A DNA stretch of 48,991 nt from NCBI GenBank assembly GCA_910586925.1, contig CAJUKG010000007.1:1-48991 (forward strand). Reading direction: 5' to 3'. Positions 1 to 7,998 of this stretch are shown piece after piece; the first letter of the stretch is position 1, and every line of letters begins with the position of its first letter. This DNA is from an uncultured Christensenellaceae bacterium. Its GTDB lineage: Bacteria > Bacillota > Clostridia > Christensenellales > Pumilibacteraceae. A model generated the notes under the pieces. That model was not told the DNA's origin. It saw nothing but the letters and a program-made list of their open reading frames with translations, and ran no database searches. The translations under genes were made by a program, and so were the position numbers.

Positions 1-6
1 CTGCCT

Positions 7-452
7 GTCATTTCGACCGAAGCGCGAGGCACGAAGCGCGCAGCGGAGAAATCTCCAAACCGCGCAATAAACCACAGTAACGCTTTATTGCGAAGCGGAC
101 ACGCAAAACAAATTTATGGACGAAAAAAGATACTACGTATACATACTGTCAAACCACTCGAACACGACTTTATACATCGGCGTTACGGGCAATATAAATC
201 GTCGCATGTACGAACACAAAAACGGACTTATAGACGGGTTTACTAAAAGATACAATGTCACGAAATTAGTCTACGCCGAATACTGCGCAGATGTCAAAGC
301 CGCAATAGAACGCGAAAAACAGCTCAAACGATGGCGGCGCGAAAAGAAAAACGAATTGATAAATTCGATAAATCCCGAATGGAAAGATTTAACCGAAGAT
401 TAAACAAACAGATTTCTCCGCGCACTCGCTTCGCTCGTTTGGTCGAAATGAC
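7..452 (+). mobile_element. Repeat-bounded GIY-YIG element
   Basis: A unit of about 446 bp begins with GTCATTTCGACC at 7-18 and ends with the exact inverse GGTCGAAATGAC at 441-452. Each end continues inward for about 45 bp to GGAGAAATCT (left) or AGATTTCTCC (right), with different middles rich in CGAAGCGCG and TCGCTTCGCTCG. The only gene inside is the GIY-YIG nuclease gene at 116-403. The same ends occur with no gene inside at 548-679 and 13472-13586. No target-site duplication is evident, but both this copy and 548-679 are preceded by GCCT and followed by ACGGTACTT. Mobility is inferred from the arrangement. The repeats are seen directly. Confidence 0.55.
116..403 (+). CDS. GIY-YIG nuclease family protein
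   Basis: A 95-aa single-domain GIY-YIG nuclease, the usual size for the small stand-alone bacterial family. YVYIL at residues 7-11 stands for the GIY motif and YIG is at 20-22. Arginines 29-30 follow in NINRRMYEH. The expected catalytic glutamate lies in IEREKQLKRW (64-73), and the family-typical NPEWKDL closes the domain. The family cleaves DNA using one metal ion; the target is unknown here. The gene is less GC-rich than most of the window and lies between inverted repeat arms at 7-56 and 410-452. No strong ribosome binding site precedes the ATG. The nuclease call is firm; a role in moving the repeats is inference. Confidence 0.85.
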   Translation: MDEKRYYVYILSNHSNTTLYIGVTGNINRRMYEHKNGLIDGFTKRYNVTKLVYAEYCADVKAAIEREKQLKRWRREKKNELINSINPEWKDLTED

Positions 453-547
453 ACGGTACTTGAATTGTACTCTCTTATTCTCTAAATACGTGTCGTCCTG
501 TCGCGTCCCTATTATCTCGACTGCACGCGACGAACCCGCTCCCGCCT

Positions 548-679
548 GTCATTTCGACCGAAGCGCGAGGTACGAAGCGCAGAGCGGAGAAATCTCTTAC
601 GTTTTTATGTTTCTATTCTAATCTACGTGTCTTATTAGATTTCTCCACGCACTCGCTTCGCTCGTTTGGTCGAAATGAC
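548..679. mobile_element. MITE-like empty copy of the GIY-YIG element ends
   Basis: GTCATTTCGACC (548-559) and GGTCGAAATGAC (668-679) bound about 132 bp with the same inner arms as the 7-452 element but no reading frame. The short AT-rich core lies at about 596-636. It sits about 95 bp downstream of the GIY-YIG element in the same arrangement, as expected of a non-autonomous derivative. The stretch between the two units (453-547) shows no gene. Confidence 0.55.
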
Positions 680-694
680 ACGGTACTTTTATAC

Positions 695-1438
695 TTATCT
701 ATCCTGCGGAGTAAGTTCTTTCAGATCGTCGGGCAACGTTATACTCGTCGAGCCTATATCGAAAATGCAAAGCGATTCGCGCGAAGTTTCCTTTGTCTCT
801 TTCTTTTTATTCTCGTATAATTCGTCTTTGTGCATGGCGATAAACCTGCCGTCCGCGATCTTAACGACCGTTTCGCTTTTGTCGATAATATCGTCATCTT
901 CGTCGTCATCTTTTTTATACACGTAACCTTTATAATACCCGCTGTATTCCATTTCGTCGTAACTGTCGCCGAACTCCGAAGTCCACGACTTTACAAGCCT
1001 GTTCAATATATTGTAACTATCGCCGTTTATTTCGGTATAGCATTCCCACTCGCCGCTCTCGGAGTCGTAAGCGTACACGTAACAAAGCCCGTTATACTCG
1101 GTCGAGCGGATATAATACGCCTCGAGTTCCTCGGTTTCCTCCTCGCCGTCCTCGTCGCGCGCAACGGCTTTCGCTTGCACGTACACATTGCCGTCCGCGA
1201 ATTCGTAAGTCGTTTCCGTTTGGAACGCACCGTCCTCGTCCTCGCTCTCGTCCGTCATGTACACCGAGAAATTATCGACGTCCGAAAAATCGAACGCTTC
1301 GCGCCACTCATCCGCCGTCACTTCCTCGCCGCGGACAAGATATGCGTTCGCAAACAATCCCCCGCCGCCGCAACCGACAAACGACGCCATGACCGCACCG
1401 ACGAGCATCGCGCCGATAATTCGCTTTATTCTTCCCAT
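695..1438 (-). CDS. Lipoprotein, paralogue of the 16850-17572 lipoprotein
   Basis: A 247-aa predicted lipoprotein. The start at 1438 is preceded by CGAGGTAAG and gives a short basic N-terminus, a hydrophobic segment and a lipobox ending VGC. The mature part is acidic, with stretches such as DDDEDDD. Two anchor motifs match the 240-aa lipoprotein at 16850-17572: W-x-x-AFD(F/Y)S soon after the lipobox, and L-x-I-x-DIG-x-T-x-ITLP near the C-terminus, so the two are paralogues. It follows the adenine deaminase gene by 26 bp on the same strand and is probably co-transcribed with it. I do not recognise a domain; the function is unknown and the protein is presumably anchored on the outer face of the membrane. 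Confidence 0.75.
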   Translation of the reverse strand: MGRIKRIIGAMLVGAVMASFVGCGGGGLFANAYLVRGEEVTADEWREAFDFSDVDNFSVYMTDESEDEDGAFQTETTYEFADGNVYVQAKAVARDEDGEEETEELEAYYIRSTEYNGLCYVYAYDSESGEWECYTEINGDSYNILNRLVKSWTSEFGDSYDEMEYSGYYKGYVYKKDDDEDDDIIDKSETVVKIADGRFIAMHKDELYENKKKETKETSRESLCIFDIGSTSITLPDDLKELTPQDR

Positions 1439-1464
1439 TTTCTTACCTCGATAATTTATACGCT

Positions 1465-3123
1465 TTACCCGTTGTAAACATACTTCCACTTGTCTACGCT
1501 GAAAAGCCCTTTATGGTTGAGCTTGACATCGGGAATGACTATCAGCGTGAGGAAAGAGAGGAGCATGAACGGCTCTATCTGCTTGTTATAATCCATGCGC
1601 TCGAGCGCGGCAAGAAGTTTTTTGCGCGTCGCGATCGCCGCATCCGCGGGCATGTCCGTCATAAGCCCGGCTATCTCGAGCGGGAGCTTGCCTATCACTT
1701 CGCCGTCCTTGACTACGACGAGTCCGCCGTCCGCGCCGAGTTCGTTCACGGCGAGCATCATATCGCGGGTATTATCGCCGAGCACTGTAATGTTATGCGC
1801 GTCGTGCCCGACCGTCTGCGCGATCGCGCCCCCTTTCAGTCTGAACCCGTCCACATAGCAATGTCCGATCGCACCGCTCTTTTTGTGCCGTTCGATACAG
1901 CACATCAAGTTAAGCCCGTCCTTTTTCGTCGCCGTCGCCGCTTCCGTTACGACGGTATCGGGCGAAACGCGCATGACCGTCATGCCGGGCTTGAACTCGA
2001 AATCCAGATCGCGTTCTGCGATCTTTTTGATATGCACGCTGCCGTAAAGCGGCTTCGCATCGGCGGGCTTCACGTCGAACAGCGGTGCGCCGTTCTCGGC
2101 GACGAGCTTGCCGCGATAATATACCTTTTCGACTTTTTGCGCTGCGTCGTCGCCGCATACCGTGAAGTTCGCGGTATAGCCGGGCGCGATCGCGCCGCAT
2201 TTCTTTATCCCGTACGCTTCGTACGCATTGAGCGACGCTATAGTCACCGCGTCGATAGGCTCCATGCCGCACTCGACTGCGAGCCGCACCGCGTTCCCGA
2301 TCGAACCCATGTTCTTGAGGTCCTCGATATTCCTGTCGTCGGTGCAGAACAAAAACCTGCGCAGATTGCGCTTATTTACCGCTTTTATGAGCGTTTTGAG
2401 ATTGCGGGTCTGACTGCCTTCGCGGATAAGCACGAACATGCCTTTGCTCGTTTTTTCGAGGGCTTCCTCGACGCTTTCGCACTCGTGGTCGGTGAGTATG
2501 CCGCCGCAAAGATACGCGTTGAGCGCGTTGCCGCCGACGTTAGGCGCGTGCCCGTCGATGATTTCCGCCGCGCCGAGCTTTTTGAGAACGTCATCGTCGC
2601 AACCGATGACGCCGGGATAGTTCATCATCTCGCCCAGTCCGAAAAGTCCGTATTTCGCGATGATCCGCTTCACGTCGTCGCCGTCGAGAACGCAACCCGA
2701 CATATCCTCGCCCGTCGCGGGCACGCATGACGGCATCATGAAATGCACGTCCGCGGGGATCCCCGCCACGTCGTTTATCATGAACTCGATGCCCGCTTCC
2801 CCGCACACGTTGGCTATCTCGTGCGGATCGGCATTGAACGCCGTCACGCCGCGCGGCACGGCGAGCTTTAAGTACTCGCTCGGTCGCACCATCACCGATT
2901 CGAAATGCAAATGCGCATCGTAGAACGCGGGAATGACGTATTTGCCCGTACCGTCGACTTCCGTTTCGCCGTCGTACTTCCCGACGCCCGCGATCCTGTC
3001 ACCGACTACGGCGACGTCGCCGTGCATATACACGCCGTTGAACACGTCCGCAACCGTCGCGTTCTTTATCACAAGGTCGGCTTTCTTCCGACCCGCAGCA
3101 ACATCAATCAAATTCTTCGGCAT
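1465..3123 (-). CDS. ade: Adenine deaminase
   Basis: A 552-aa amidohydrolase that converts adenine to hypoxanthine and ammonia in purine salvage. The metal-binding HLH of the TIM barrel is at residues 71-73 (AHLHFES), after a short N-terminal beta domain. The C-terminal region has the family-typical GGLVVVKDGEVIGKLPLEIAG and ends with EPFMLLSFLTLIVIPDVKL. Length and domain order fit bacterial Ade/AdeC. I chose the ATG at 3123 because AAAGAGG precedes it and the next residues (MPKNLIDVAAGRKKADLVI) align with the family start; an upstream in-frame extension is unlikely. A consensus promoter lies at 3164-3192. The leader is only about 35 nt, too short for a purine riboswitch. The lipoprotein gene follows at 26 bp. 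Confidence 0.93.
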   Translation of the reverse strand: MPKNLIDVAAGRKKADLVIKNATVADVFNGVYMHGDVAVVGDRIAGVGKYDGETEVDGTGKYVIPAFYDAHLHFESVMVRPSEYLKLAVPRGVTAFNADPHEIANVCGEAGIEFMINDVAGIPADVHFMMPSCVPATGEDMSGCVLDGDDVKRIIAKYGLFGLGEMMNYPGVIGCDDDVLKKLGAAEIIDGHAPNVGGNALNAYLCGGILTDHECESVEEALEKTSKGMFVLIREGSQTRNLKTLIKAVNKRNLRRFLFCTDDRNIEDLKNMGSIGNAVRLAVECGMEPIDAVTIASLNAYEAYGIKKCGAIAPGYTANFTVCGDDAAQKVEKVYYRGKLVAENGAPLFDVKPADAKPLYGSVHIKKIAERDLDFEFKPGMTVMRVSPDTVVTEAATATKKDGLNLMCCIERHKKSGAIGHCYVDGFRLKGGAIAQTVGHDAHNITVLGDNTRDMMLAVNELGADGGLVVVKDGEVIGKLPLEIAGLMTDMPADAAIATRKKLLAALERMDYNKQIEPFMLLSFLTLIVIPDVKLNHKGLFSVDKWKYVYNG

Positions 3124-3163
3124 AACGACCTCTTTATGTAATCGCAATCGCGATGATATGTTT

Positions 3164-3192
3164 ATTCTATCACCAAACGCGGAATTTGTCAA
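3164..3192 (-). promoter_or_regulatory. Promoter of ade
   Basis: On the minus strand, TTGACA (3187-3192), a 17-bp spacer and TAGAAT (3164-3169). Transcription would start near 3157. The leader carries a small hairpin, ATCGC-AATC-GCGAT. Confidence 0.7.
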
Positions 3193-3272
3193 CAGTGCGC
3201 AATGAAAAACGCGTCCGCATTTTACGAACGCATAGCTTTCCCGATTATCGAATATCGTCGCGGACGCCGCGA

Positions 3273-3980
3273 TCAAAGCCCCGCTTTACCGAAGAAAGTC
3301 TCCACCGCCTGCAAAAAGCTCTTTCGCCGCGAACGTGTGATCTTGATCTCGCGATTGCCGACGACGACGAACTCGCCGTGCACTCCGTTCACGTGCGCGA
3401 GGTTGACGATAAAACTGTTATTGCACCGCGAAAAACTTTCGGACGGCAACCGACATTCTATGCTGTCCATCGTGCCGTACAGGCAATACAGCTCGTCCGT
3501 CGTATTGACCACCTTTTTATGGTCTTGACTTTCGATATACACTATGGAGTCTATGGGCACGCGGTCCATGCCGTTCTCGGTGGAGAAAAGAATGTACCGA
3601 CTGTTCTCGGCTTTGATGCGTTTGACGCAACGGTCGAGCGACGCGACGAACTGTTCGCGCTCGACTGGCACGGGCACGAACCCCGACGCGGAAACGGTAT
3701 ACCCCGCCACGGCGTCGTCTATATTCGCGGACATCAGAACGAGCGACACGTTCTTGTCCTTTTCTCTTATCATTTCCGCGGTCTTAAGCCCCGACATGTG
3801 CTTTGAATCCATGTCAAGTATTATAATATCGTAATCCGCGCTGTAATCGGACACGATATCTATGCCGTCCGTAAAACAAACGACGTTTATCTCTCCGCCG
3901 ATATTTTGAAAATATCGTTTTACATATTCTTTTAAGCGATTACTTTGCTCGACGTCATCGGTAACAATCGCTATCTTCAT
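3273..3980 (-). CDS. LytTR-family response regulator with atypical receiver
   Basis: A 235-aa protein with an N-terminal receiver domain (about 1-120) and a C-terminal LytTR DNA-binding domain (about 128-232). The acidic pair D8-D9 and the phospho-acceptor D56 (IIILDMD) are present. The lysine normally found in the K-P pair is replaced by valine (V104 in FVPVPV), so phosphotransfer or switching may be altered. The LytTR part shows the usual SFSRCNNSFIVNLAHV block. I chose the ATG at 3980 (GAGG 9 nt upstream) over the GTG at 3986. No histidine kinase gene is adjacent, so it looks like an orphan regulator. Its promoter spacer carries 13 consecutive G/C bases, which could make expression phase-variable. 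Targets are unknown. Confidence 0.88.
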   Translation of the reverse strand: MKIAIVTDDVEQSNRLKEYVKRYFQNIGGEINVVCFTDGIDIVSDYSADYDIIILDMDSKHMSGLKTAEMIREKDKNVSLVLMSANIDDAVAGYTVSASGFVPVPVEREQFVASLDRCVKRIKAENSRYILFSTENGMDRVPIDSIVYIESQDHKKVVNTTDELYCLYGTMDSIECRLPSESFSRCNNSFIVNLAHVNGVHGEFVVVGNREIKITRSRRKSFLQAVETFFGKAGL

Positions 3981-4048
3981 ACACACGTTCCTCGCAAATG
4001 CATTTCAATATAAGTCATAAAACAAAGGTCATAATCCGACTTATATAC

Positions 4049-4077
4049 ATTGTACCATGCGGGGGGGGGGGGGTCAA
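4049..4077 (-). promoter_or_regulatory. Promoter of the LytTR gene with a 13-base G/C run in its spacer
   Basis: On the minus strand, TTGACC (4072-4077), a 17-bp spacer and TACAAT (4049-4054). Plus-strand positions 4061-4073 are 13 consecutive G. Eleven of these lie in the spacer and two form the last bases of the -35 box. Gain or loss of one base would change the -35/-10 distance and hence promoter strength. Confidence 0.65.
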
Positions 4078-4230
4078 GCATTTTCGCGCCGTTTTGCACG
4101 ATTTTCCCTGATTTTTTGCATTTTCGGAACGCGGTTGTGAACAATTCGCGTATAAATACATAGCGCGTGCGTTTCCGTACAATATAGTTTTCGCGATCGT
4201 GCACACCGAAAAAAATACCGCAAAACAAAT

Positions 4231-4265
4231 CGGGCGCGCACCGCACTATTGTGCGCACCCGCCCG
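4231..4265 (-). terminator. Probable terminator of tyrS-yigZ
   Basis: A stem of CGGGCG with CGCCCG (outer) and CGCAC with GTGCG around a TATT loop (inner), followed on the minus strand by T-rich sequence. It lies just downstream of the yigZ stop. The middle pairing is imperfect. Confidence 0.5.
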
Positions 4266-4287
4266 AAAAACAGTATTGCATATTCTA

Positions 4288-4884
4288 TTACATATACGTG
4301 TACTTCTCGCCCGTCTTTTCGACCTTTACGCCGAACGGCTTCAGCATGGCGATGACGTCTGTCTGCGGCGACGCCGTTACCGTAAACGTCACGCAGTCCG
4401 CAAACACTATATTCTCCGCCGCGCAGCCCACATTCGACAGCACCGCCGCGACCTTTTTGTACGCGTCGCCGCCGCAACTCACGGAATACTCGCATACGCG
4501 CGTAGCAGTCGCCGTGCCGAGTTCTTCGATAAACTCCGCCGCGCTCGCTCTGTACGCCCGTGTCAATCCGCCCGCGCCGAGCTTTATCCCGCCGAAATAT
4601 CTGACGACCGCGATCAGCGATTTAGTCACGCCCGCCGCCGCGAGCGCGGAATAAATGGGCTTACCCGCCGTGCCGTTCGGCTCGCCGTTATCGTCGTACC
4701 CGAAGTCGTCGCCCTTCTCGTCGGCGATGAACCCGTAACAAACGTGCCGCGCCGCGGGGTGATTTTCCTTGAGCTTCGCTATGATCGGCTTTACCTCGTC
4801 GCGCGACGCTATGTTATAGCCGTACGCGATAAACCGAGATTTTTTTATCACAAGCTCGCGCTCGCCCGTGCGCACGCAAAGCAT
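4288..4884 (-). CDS. yigZ: YigZ/IMPACT family protein
   Basis: A 198-aa member of the UPF0029/IMPACT family. Diagnostic motifs are YDDNGEPNGTAGKPI and VVRYFGGIKLGAGGL, followed by a C-terminal ferredoxin-like domain. Bacterial members resemble eukaryotic IMPACT, which modulates translation control; the bacterial role is not settled. The ATG at 4884 overlaps the tyrS stop codon by one base (TAATG), so the gene is translationally coupled to tyrS and shares its promoter. An in-frame extension upstream of 4884 would run inside tyrS and is unlikely. The family call is firm and the function is open. Confidence 0.88.
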   Translation of the reverse strand: MLCVRTGERELVIKKSRFIAYGYNIASRDEVKPIIAKLKENHPAARHVCYGFIADEKGDDFGYDDNGEPNGTAGKPIYSALAAAGVTKSLIAVVRYFGGIKLGAGGLTRAYRASAAEFIEELGTATATRVCEYSVSCGGDAYKKVAAVLSNVGCAAENIVFADCVTFTVTASPQTDVIAMLKPFGVKVEKTGEKYTYM

Positions 4885-6098
4885 TATCCGAGCACTACTT
4901 TGATCCGTGTCTTTTTGCCCTTTTGCAGCACGAACTCCGTGGCGGAAGTATAATCGCACACTTTGCCGTACACGTTATCCGCCTTTTTGTCGTCTATCTT
5001 GACGCCGCCGCCCTCTATGAGCCGCCGCGCCTCGCTCTTGCTCGCGCACACCTTGCACGCGACCATGACGTCCGTCACGAGCATGTCCGCGCCGCCCGCG
5101 ATCTTTTCGGTCGGCATTTCCGACGAACCGCCCTCGAACGCCGCCTGCGCCTGTGCCTGCGCTTCGCATGCCGCCGCTTCGCCGTGTATGAGTTTGACCA
5201 CTTCGTACGCGAGCCGTTTCTTTGCGGCGTTTATGCGCTCGTCGCGGTGCGCGCAAAGCTCTTTTATCTCGTCGAGTTCGACGTACGTAAGAAGTTTAAG
5301 ACAGTTCTCCACTTCTTCGTCGTCCACGTTGCGGAAGAACTGATACATTTCGTACGGCGTGGTCTTGTTCGCATCGAGCCACAGCGCACCCTTTTGCGTC
5401 TTGCCCATTTTCTTGCCGTCTTTAGTTTCGAGCAGCGTGTAAGTAAGCGCGTATGCGTCTTTTCTCGCGACGCGACGAATAAAGTCCGCGCCCGCGAGAA
5501 TGTTGCTCCACTGATCGTTGCCGCCTATCTCGAGCACACAGCCGTAGTCCTCGAACAACCGCAAAAAGTCATACGCCTGCATGGGCATGTAGTTGAACTC
5601 GAGGAAGCTCAAGCCCTTCTCGAGCCGCGTTTTGAAGCAGTCGGCGGTGAGCATCTTATTGACCGAAAGATACGCGCCGTAGTCGCGCAAAAAGTCAATA
5701 TAATTGAGCTTGCAAAGCCAGTCCGCGTTATTGACTATACGCGCGGCGTTCTTGCCCTCGAAAGAAACGAACCGCGCGAGCTGCGGCTTGATTTTCTCGA
5801 CGTTCGCCGCGATCGTTTCTTTTGTCATCATCTGCCGCATGTCGTTACGGTTGGACGGATCGCCGACCATTGCCGTGCCGCCGCCGACGAGAAGAATGGG
5901 TCTGTGCCCTGCCTTCTGCATGATGGACGCCGCCATGAGCGGAATGAAATGTCCTATGTGCAGGCTGTCTGCCGTCGGGTCGAACCCGCAATAGAAAATG
6001 ACCGACTGCTCGCCGAGCAGTTTGTACAAATCGTCTTTGAACACCGTCTGCTTGATAAACCCGCGACGGTCGAGTATGTCGTAAACGTTTTCTTTCAT
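4884..6098 (-). CDS. tyrS: Tyrosyl-tRNA synthetase
   Basis: A 404-aa class I aminoacyl-tRNA synthetase that charges tRNA-Tyr. The HIGH signature is at residues 47-50 (DSLHIGHF), the KMSKS-like loop is KMGKT at 230-234, and the tyrosine-site region includes GGNDQWSNI (about 192-200). A C-terminal S4 RNA-binding domain covers about 340-404 (SKSEARRLIEGGGVKI). The ATG at 6098 is supported by AGAGGAT upstream. The promoter is at 6137-6165. There is no T-box: the leader is short and no specifier or T-box sequence is visible. The gene overlaps yigZ by one base, so the two form an operon, and it is divergent from the birA-like gene. Confidence 0.95.
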   Translation of the reverse strand: MKENVYDILDRRGFIKQTVFKDDLYKLLGEQSVIFYCGFDPTADSLHIGHFIPLMAASIMQKAGHRPILLVGGGTAMVGDPSNRNDMRQMMTKETIAANVEKIKPQLARFVSFEGKNAARIVNNADWLCKLNYIDFLRDYGAYLSVNKMLTADCFKTRLEKGLSFLEFNYMPMQAYDFLRLFEDYGCVLEIGGNDQWSNILAGADFIRRVARKDAYALTYTLLETKDGKKMGKTQKGALWLDANKTTPYEMYQFFRNVDDEEVENCLKLLTYVELDEIKELCAHRDERINAAKKRLAYEVVKLIHGEAAACEAQAQAQAAFEGGSSEMPTEKIAGGADMLVTDVMVACKVCASKSEARRLIEGGGVKIDDKKADNVYGKVCDYTSATEFVLQKGKKTRIKVVLG

Positions 6099-6136
6099 GA
6101 TAGATCCTCTTGACATATTCCCATAGTGTTTAGTAC

Positions 6137-6165
6137 ATTGTAAACCATTTTGCCGCAAATATCAA
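6137..6165 (-). promoter_or_regulatory. Promoter of tyrS-yigZ
   Basis: On the minus strand, TTGATA (6160-6165), a 17-bp spacer and TACAAT (6137-6142). Confidence 0.65.
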
Positions 6166-6216
6166 CCGTTTTGCGCCGAGTGCCCACAAAATTTCCGCGG
6201 TCGCCGCCCAATCGAC

Positions 6217-6245
6217 TTGATTTACCGCCGAAAATATTGTATAAT
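6217..6245 (+). promoter_or_regulatory. Promoter of the birA-like gene, apparently leaderless
   Basis: TTGATT (6217-6222), a 17-bp spacer and TATAAT (6240-6245). Only six bases separate the -10 box from the ATG at 6252, so the transcript should begin at or within a base or two of the start codon. Confidence 0.65.
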
Positions 6246-6251
6246 GCGGGT

Positions 6252-6965
6252 ATGGTAATAAGCGAGAAATTCATTCGGCAGCATACAGGGCTGAAAAATA
6301 TCCTGATCACCCCGTCCTGCCGCTCCACGTTCGACGAGATCGGCAAAAACGACTTGATCGTCGCGCTCGAACAGCAATGCGGGTACGGACGCGGCGACCA
6401 CACGTTTTTTTGTCCGTCGGGCGGGATATACATGGTACTGCGCGTGCAAGGTCTGTACGTCGACGCGCACACGCTGACCCCCACCGTAGGACTCGCCGTC
6501 CACGACGCCGCGCGTTCCATTCTCGGCGTGGAAACACAGCTCAAATGGGTGAACGACGTAATGATCTCGGGAAAGAAAGCGGTCGGGATTCTCTGCCGCT
6601 CGCCCCGCCGCGCAGAGTACCTCGTCGGTATCGGCATCAACTACAGCACGCCGCAGTCCGAGTTCGAAAAAGCGGGACTCGCAGACGTCGCCGCTTCGTT
6701 CGAAGCACCCGAAAACCGCGCATCCGCTTTCGTCACCGGTCTTGTCAACCGCATAAAACGCCACGCGCTCGCAGGCTTCGACCACGTGCGGTACAGCGCG
6801 CTGTGCATGAACGTCGGCAAAACGGTGGAATTCACTCACGACTCCACCCGCGTCCGCGGCTTTGCCGAACAAATCGCGCCCGACGGCTCGCTTATCGTCC
6901 GTATCGGCTCGGCGACCGTCGCGGTGGACGCAGGCGAAGTTTCGATAATCCGCAACGCCGAGTAA
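6252..6965 (+). CDS. birA: Biotin-[acetyl-CoA-carboxylase] ligase, catalytic domain only
   Basis: A 237-aa protein that attaches biotin to carboxylase carrier domains via biotinyl-AMP. Recognisable blocks are a degenerate CRSTFDE near residue 25, GRGDHTFFCPSGG for the GRGR...SPxG loop, KWVNDVMISGKKAVGIL containing the catalytic lysine of the KWPND motif, and YLVGIGINY. A small C-terminal beta domain follows. The N-terminal helix-turn-helix of BirA repressors is absent, so this is a monofunctional ligase and unlikely to regulate biotin genes itself. The GRGR loop is divergent (GRGDHT), which weakens the substrate call slightly. No ribosome binding site precedes the ATG; the promoter geometry points to a leaderless mRNA. 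No carboxylase or biotin gene is nearby. Confidence 0.82.
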   Translation: MVISEKFIRQHTGLKNILITPSCRSTFDEIGKNDLIVALEQQCGYGRGDHTFFCPSGGIYMVLRVQGLYVDAHTLTPTVGLAVHDAARSILGVETQLKWVNDVMISGKKAVGILCRSPRRAEYLVGIGINYSTPQSEFEKAGLADVAASFEAPENRASAFVTGLVNRIKRHALAGFDHVRYSALCMNVGKTVEFTHDSTRVRGFAEQIAPDGSLIVRIGSATVAVDAGEVSIIRNAE

Positions 6966-6984
6966 AAATTTACATAATACGAAT

Positions 6985-7022
6985 CCCCCCGAACGACAGG
7001 CAATACCGTTCGGGGGGTATTT
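6985..7022. terminator. Terminator between birA and the degV cluster
   Basis: A perfect 11-bp stem, CCCCCCGAACG (6985-6995) with CGTTCGGGGGG (7007-7017), an 11-nt loop and a T-rich tail (TATTTTATT). AT-rich sequence lies on both sides, so it may act for the convergent genes on both strands. Confidence 0.85.
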
Positions 7023-7080
7023 TATTCAATCGCTTATAGCAATATCTCGAGTACCGTGCTAAAATATCTCGGCGCGGCAA

Positions 7081-7953
7081 TTATATTCTTTCTTTATCCG
7101 AGAGCAAGCACACGCCGACCATGTTGACGCCGGTATGCGCGCCGATGACGGGTCCTACCCAACCGACGCACACATCCGCTTCGGGGCAGATTTCTTTAAG
7201 CCGCGATTTCATTTCGTCGGCATACTCGCTGTCCGCGGACGGTATGTATACGCGCGCATTCGTCGTGCACGGCGAAAGATATTCTTTGAATCTGTCGCAC
7301 ATATACGACATGCCCTTGGACACACCTATCTTTTTCGCAACGACGGACAGTCCGCCGTTCTTGTTGATATTGAGTATCGGCTTTATGTTGAGAGCGGTGC
7401 CGATAACCGCGCTCGCGCCCGACACTCTGCCGCCGCGCCTTAAGTGCATGAGATCGGTGGGCATGAACCACACGCTGACGTGTTTGATAAACTCGGGCAG
7501 TTTTTCCGCCGCTTCCGCCGCCGTCGCGCCTTGATCGCGAAGCCGCTCCGCTTCGTCCACGACAATGCGCTGCACCACCGTCGCGCCGAGCGAGTCCACT
7601 ACATACACCCGCTTGCCGTACTTGGCGTTGACCGTTTCAGCGGCTTTGCACGCGCTTTCGTAAGTGCTCGAAAGCCCCGACGACAGCGTGAGGTGAATAA
7701 TATCCTCGTCGTATTTATCGCAAAGCGACGCGAAATATTCTTCGTGCTCGGCGACGTTTATCTGCGATGTAGTCGGCATCTTGCCCGCGCGGATCAGGTC
7801 ATAGAAACCTTTGTAATCCTCGTCCTTCGTGAACTCGTCGAAATACGCGACGTCGTCTATCGTATAGACGAGCGGGCGGTACTCTATGCGGCGTGCTTTA
7901 AGCTCGTCGCGGAAAATGTCGCATGACGTATCGGTTGAAACAATGAAACTCAT
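7081..7953 (-). CDS. DegV/FakB fatty-acid-binding protein 1
   Basis: A 290-aa DegV family protein. Family members (FakB) hold a fatty acid for phosphorylation by the kinase FakA, feeding exogenous fatty acids into phospholipid synthesis. Seen here: the N-terminal STDTSCD strand, MPTTSQ, the SSGLSSTYESA loop that contacts the carboxylate or phosphate, and the DLMHLRRGGRVSG block. The C-terminal lipid-pocket half is complete (GPVIGAHTG). AAGGAG precedes the ATG. It is the last of three tandem paralogues, 45 bp after the second. No fakA gene lies in the window. A fatty-acid ligand is inferred from the family; which lipid each paralogue binds cannot be read from the sequence. Confidence 0.88.
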   Translation of the reverse strand: MSFIVSTDTSCDIFRDELKARRIEYRPLVYTIDDVAYFDEFTKDEDYKGFYDLIRAGKMPTTSQINVAEHEEYFASLCDKYDEDIIHLTLSSGLSSTYESACKAAETVNAKYGKRVYVVDSLGATVVQRIVVDEAERLRDQGATAAEAAEKLPEFIKHVSVWFMPTDLMHLRRGGRVSGASAVIGTALNIKPILNINKNGGLSVVAKKIGVSKGMSYMCDRFKEYLSPCTTNARVYIPSADSEYADEMKSRLKEICPEADVCVGWVGPVIGAHTGVNMVGVCLLSDKERI

Positions 7954-7998
7954 TTTTTACTCCTTGTTCTTTTGTGTGGTATTTGCGTTACCGCATGA

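Noticed and set aside
437..452. Spo0A boxes within the dispersed repeat arms
   Set aside because: The arms carry GGTCGAA, one mismatch from TGNCGAA, and lie at many sites unrelated to promoters. The match is better explained by the repeat's own sequence.
3124..3165. Purine riboswitch upstream of adenine deaminase
   Set aside because: The leader is about 35 nt, shorter than a purine aptamer, with only a 5-bp hairpin.
6099..6251. T-box riboswitch upstream of tyrS
   Set aside because: The leader from the promoter to the start is only about 35 nt, with no T-box sequence or terminator/antiterminator pair.
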